From: Aliihoeflea sp023389195
Lineage (GTDB): Bacteria; Pseudomonadota; Alphaproteobacteria; Rhizobiales; Rhizobiaceae
Assembly: GCA_023389195.1 (NCBI GenBank)
Contig: JAEWET010000052.1
Span: 1 to 64,000 of the forward strand
Direction: 5' to 3'
DNA length: 64,000 bases
The translations under genes were made by a program, and so were the position numbers. A model generated the notes under the pieces. It did no database searches. It was not told the origin of the DNA and saw only the letters and a list, made by a program, of their open reading frames with translations. Positions 62,055 to 64,000 of the stretch are shown in pieces; position 1 is the stretch's first letter, and each line of letters begins with the position of its first letter.

Positions 62055-64000
62055 TCATTCGGCGGCTTCGCGCGGCAATTCCTTCGTTTCGCGAGGCCGA
62101 TGCTGATCGGCAAGCGGCGAAATCTCCGCCATCGGAAAGGCATCGACGGCGACCACGCGTGCGACCGCCTCGCGCGCCTCGACCAGACGGCGGTGTTCGT
62201 CGGCGGAAATGAGACCCGTCTCGACCGCCCGTTCCACCTCGCGCATGTTTGCATCGCGAAGCTTCTTTTCGATCGGTGCAACGCCGGCAAGAAGATCGAA
62301 TGCGCGCTCGAGATCCTTCAAGGCGTGGTGTTCATGAGCTTCACCGAGATAGAGATCCGGCGCCAGCCGGTCGCGCTGGGTGCCGGGCTCCATCAGCATT
62401 TCCGCGACACGGGTGCGCGCGGCATCGCTCGGCTCGGGGTTCGGAACGCCGAGCGGAAACGCGATGGCGCGAACGAGCCAGGCCGCCCATCGTGCCGGAA
62501 GGTTGGCGAGGACGCCCTTGAAGGCAACGCCCATGCGCTGGCGGCCGCGCATCATGATGAAATCGACGAGCGGCCTGTCGGCCTCCTGACGCCCCTCATC
62601 CTCGAAGCGCTTGAGGACAGCGGCGCCGAGATAGATTTCCGCCAGAATGTCGCCCAGCCGCGCCGACAGCATCTCCTTGCGCTTCAGCGCGCCGCCTAGC
62701 GTCAGCAAGGACAGGTCGGACAGGAGCGCGAAGGCGGCGGCATAGCGGGAAAGCTGGCGCCAGTGACCGGAAAGCGCAGCCTTGCGCGGCGCCGGAGCGA
62801 CGAGCCCGCCCGTCCAGCCGCGAACGAAGGCCTTGAGCGCGTTCAGCGCCGAATGTCCGGCATGGCGCCAGAACTGGCGGTCGAACTCTTCCAGACCGCG
62901 CGCGTCGTCCTCGTCGGACAGGGCCAGAAGCTCCTTCAGCATATAGGGATGCGAACGGATGGCGCCCTGCCCGAAGATCATCAGATTGCGGGTCAGGATG
63001 TTGGCGCCCTCGACCGTGATGCCGATGGGGACGGAGCGGTATTGCGGCCCCAGATAGTTCTTCGGACCCTCGATGATGGCCTTGCCGCCATGAATGTCCA
63101 TCGCATGCTCGATGGAACGGCGCATGCGGTCGGTCGCGTGGAACTTCATGATCGCGGAGATGACGGAAGGCTTGTGATCCTCGTCGAGCGCCGCGGCCGT
63201 CAGGCGCCGCGCGGCGTCGATCTGGTAGGCGTTCGCGGCGATCTCGGCCATCGGCTCCTGGATGCCTTCGAACTTGCCGATCGGCACGTTGAACTGCGTG
63301 CGCACGCGCGCATAGGCGCCGGTGGCGCGGGCGCACATGGCGGCGGATGCGGCAGACTGCGACGGCAGCGAGATACCGCGACCGGCCGCAAGCGCCGTCA
63401 TCAGCATCTTCCAGCCCTGACCGACGCGCTCGGGACCACCCAGCACCCATTCGAGCGGGATGAAAACGTCCTTGCCGGAGAGCGGCCCATTCTGGAACCA
63501 GGTGAAGAGCGGGACATGGCGATCGCCATGGGTGACGCCGGGCGTCGAGGTGGGCAGGAGCGCGACAGTGATGCCCCGCTCAGTGCCGCCGCCAAGATGG
63601 TTGTCGGGATCGGACAGCTTGAAGGCGAGGCCCATGACAGTCGCGACGGGGCCCAGCGTGATGTAGCGCTTTTCGAAATTCAGGCGGATGCCGAGAACGC
63701 GCTCGCCTTCGTGCTCGCCATATTCGACGATGCCGGTGTCGGTCATCGCGGCGGCATCGGAGCCCGCCTGCGCGGAGGTCAGCCCGAAGCAGGGAATCTC
63801 GCGGCCATCGGCCAGGCGCGGCAGCCAGTAGTCGCGCTGCTCGTCGGTGCCGAAGTGCATGAGGAGTTCGCCGGGGCCGAGCGAGTTCGGCACCATGACG
63901 GTGACACCCGCCGTCACGCTCGCCGAAGAAATCGTCCTGACGACCTCGGAATGGGCGGTGTTGGAAAAGCCGAGCCCGCCATAGCGCTTCGGAATGATCA
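62055..64000 (-). CDS. fadE: Acyl-CoA dehydrogenase, FadE type (partial, N-terminus beyond window)
   Basis: First step of fatty-acid beta-oxidation. The open frame continues to the right edge (IIPKRYGGLGFSNTAHSEVV at the edge), so the gene starts outside the window; about 648 residues are visible. The acyl-CoA dehydrogenase core includes PCFGLTSAQAGSDAAAMTDT and ERVGQGWKMLMTALAAGRGI, and the late FAD region GGKAIIEGPKNYLGPQYRSV. The C-terminal extension of about 260 residues corresponds to the DUF1974 region that distinguishes the roughly 800-aa FadE of proteobacteria from short acyl-CoA dehydrogenases. It ends 94 bp from the kinase start. Confidence 0.92.
   Translation of the reverse strand, partial: IIPKRYGGLGFSNTAHSEVVRTISSASVTAGVTVMVPNSLGPGELLMHFGTDEQRDYWLPRLADGREIPCFGLTSAQAGSDAAAMTDTGIVEYGEHEGERVLGIRLNFEKRYITLGPVATVMGLAFKLSDPDNHLGGGTERGITVALLPTSTPGVTHGDRHVPLFTWFQNGPLSGKDVFIPLEWVLGGPERVGQGWKMLMTALAAGRGISLPSQSAASAAMCARATGAYARVRTQFNVPIGKFEGIQEPMAEIAANAYQIDAARRLTAAALDEDHKPSVISAIMKFHATDRMRRSIEHAMDIHGGKAIIEGPKNYLGPQYRSVPIGITVEGANILTRNLMIFGQGAIRSHPYMLKELLALSDEDDARGLEEFDRQFWRHAGHSALNALKAFVRGWTGGLVAPAPRKAALSGHWRQLSRYAAAFALLSDLSLLTLGGALKRKEMLSARLGDILAEIYLGAAVLKRFEDEGRQEADRPLVDFIMMRGRQRMGVAFKGVLANLPARWAAWLVRAIAFPLGVPNPEPSDAARTRVAEMLMEPGTQRDRLAPDLYLGEAHEHHALKDLERAFDLLAGVAPIEKKLRDANMREVERAVETGLISADEHRRLVEAREAVARVVAVDAFPMAEISPLADQHRPRETKELPREAAE

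Overview
The window is a GC-rich, gene-dense stretch of an alphaproteobacterial chromosome. Gene order and family content point to Hyphomicrobiales (Rhizobiales), probably near the Phyllobacteriaceae. This rests on the nuo operon with extra small genes, the fused indolepyruvate oxidoreductase, the SoxBDAG operon, several dimethylglycine-dehydrogenase-like paralogues, and palindromic intergenic repeats like those of rhizobia. The placement is inferred from protein families, not from a marker gene.

Layout. (1) Positions 1-13783, minus strand: respiratory complex I operon nuoA-B-C-D-E-F-(HhH protein)-G-H-(63-aa membrane protein)-I-J-K-L-M; nuoM runs off the left edge. Many junctions are stop/start overlaps. 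(2) 13952-17999: a fused indolepyruvate ferredoxin oxidoreductase, divergent from an Lrp/AsnC regulator. (3) 18181-28428: a frameshifted ferredoxin, then a corrinoid-dependent demethylation module. It contains an MttB-superfamily methyltransferase, a corrinoid protein, a DUF1638 protein, a small PF13769-type protein, a methylenetetrahydrofolate reductase, a methyltetrahydrofolate:corrinoid methyltransferase and a RACo-type reductive activase. An entericidin-like lipoprotein, a DUF4893 protein and an ExoD-like protein are interspersed. (4) 28647-31545: a LysR regulator, three very small genes, and a GATase1-AraC regulator of the GbdR type. (5) 31731-49016: a vWA (DUF1194) protein, three FAD/GcvT demethylating dehydrogenases, the sarcosine oxidase operon soxBDAG, an alpha/beta hydrolase, a nitroreductase and a PLP aminotransferase. 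(6) 49020-64000: small envelope genes, trehalose synthesis otsB-otsA, tamA-tamB, an orphan HWE-type PAS histidine kinase, and the C-terminal part of a FadE-type acyl-CoA dehydrogenase cut by the right edge.

How the genes fit together. Blocks 3-5 read as a betaine or methylated-amine catabolic island. The first methyl group would leave through MttB-type methyltransferase, corrinoid protein and tetrahydrofolate, with RACo repairing oxidised cobalamin and MTHFR feeding the methyl into the C1 pool. The dimethylglycine and sarcosine produced would then be oxidised by the flavoenzymes and SoxBDAG, with folate accepting formaldehyde. The GbdR-like regulator is a natural candidate controller.

Palindromic repeat elements of five sequence families occur only between about 18 and 47 kb, mostly in gaps between convergent genes. 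None was seen in the nuo block or in the ots/tam block. No rRNA, tRNA, CRISPR array, transposase or integrase was recognised. No gap between annotated genes exceeds 300 bases.
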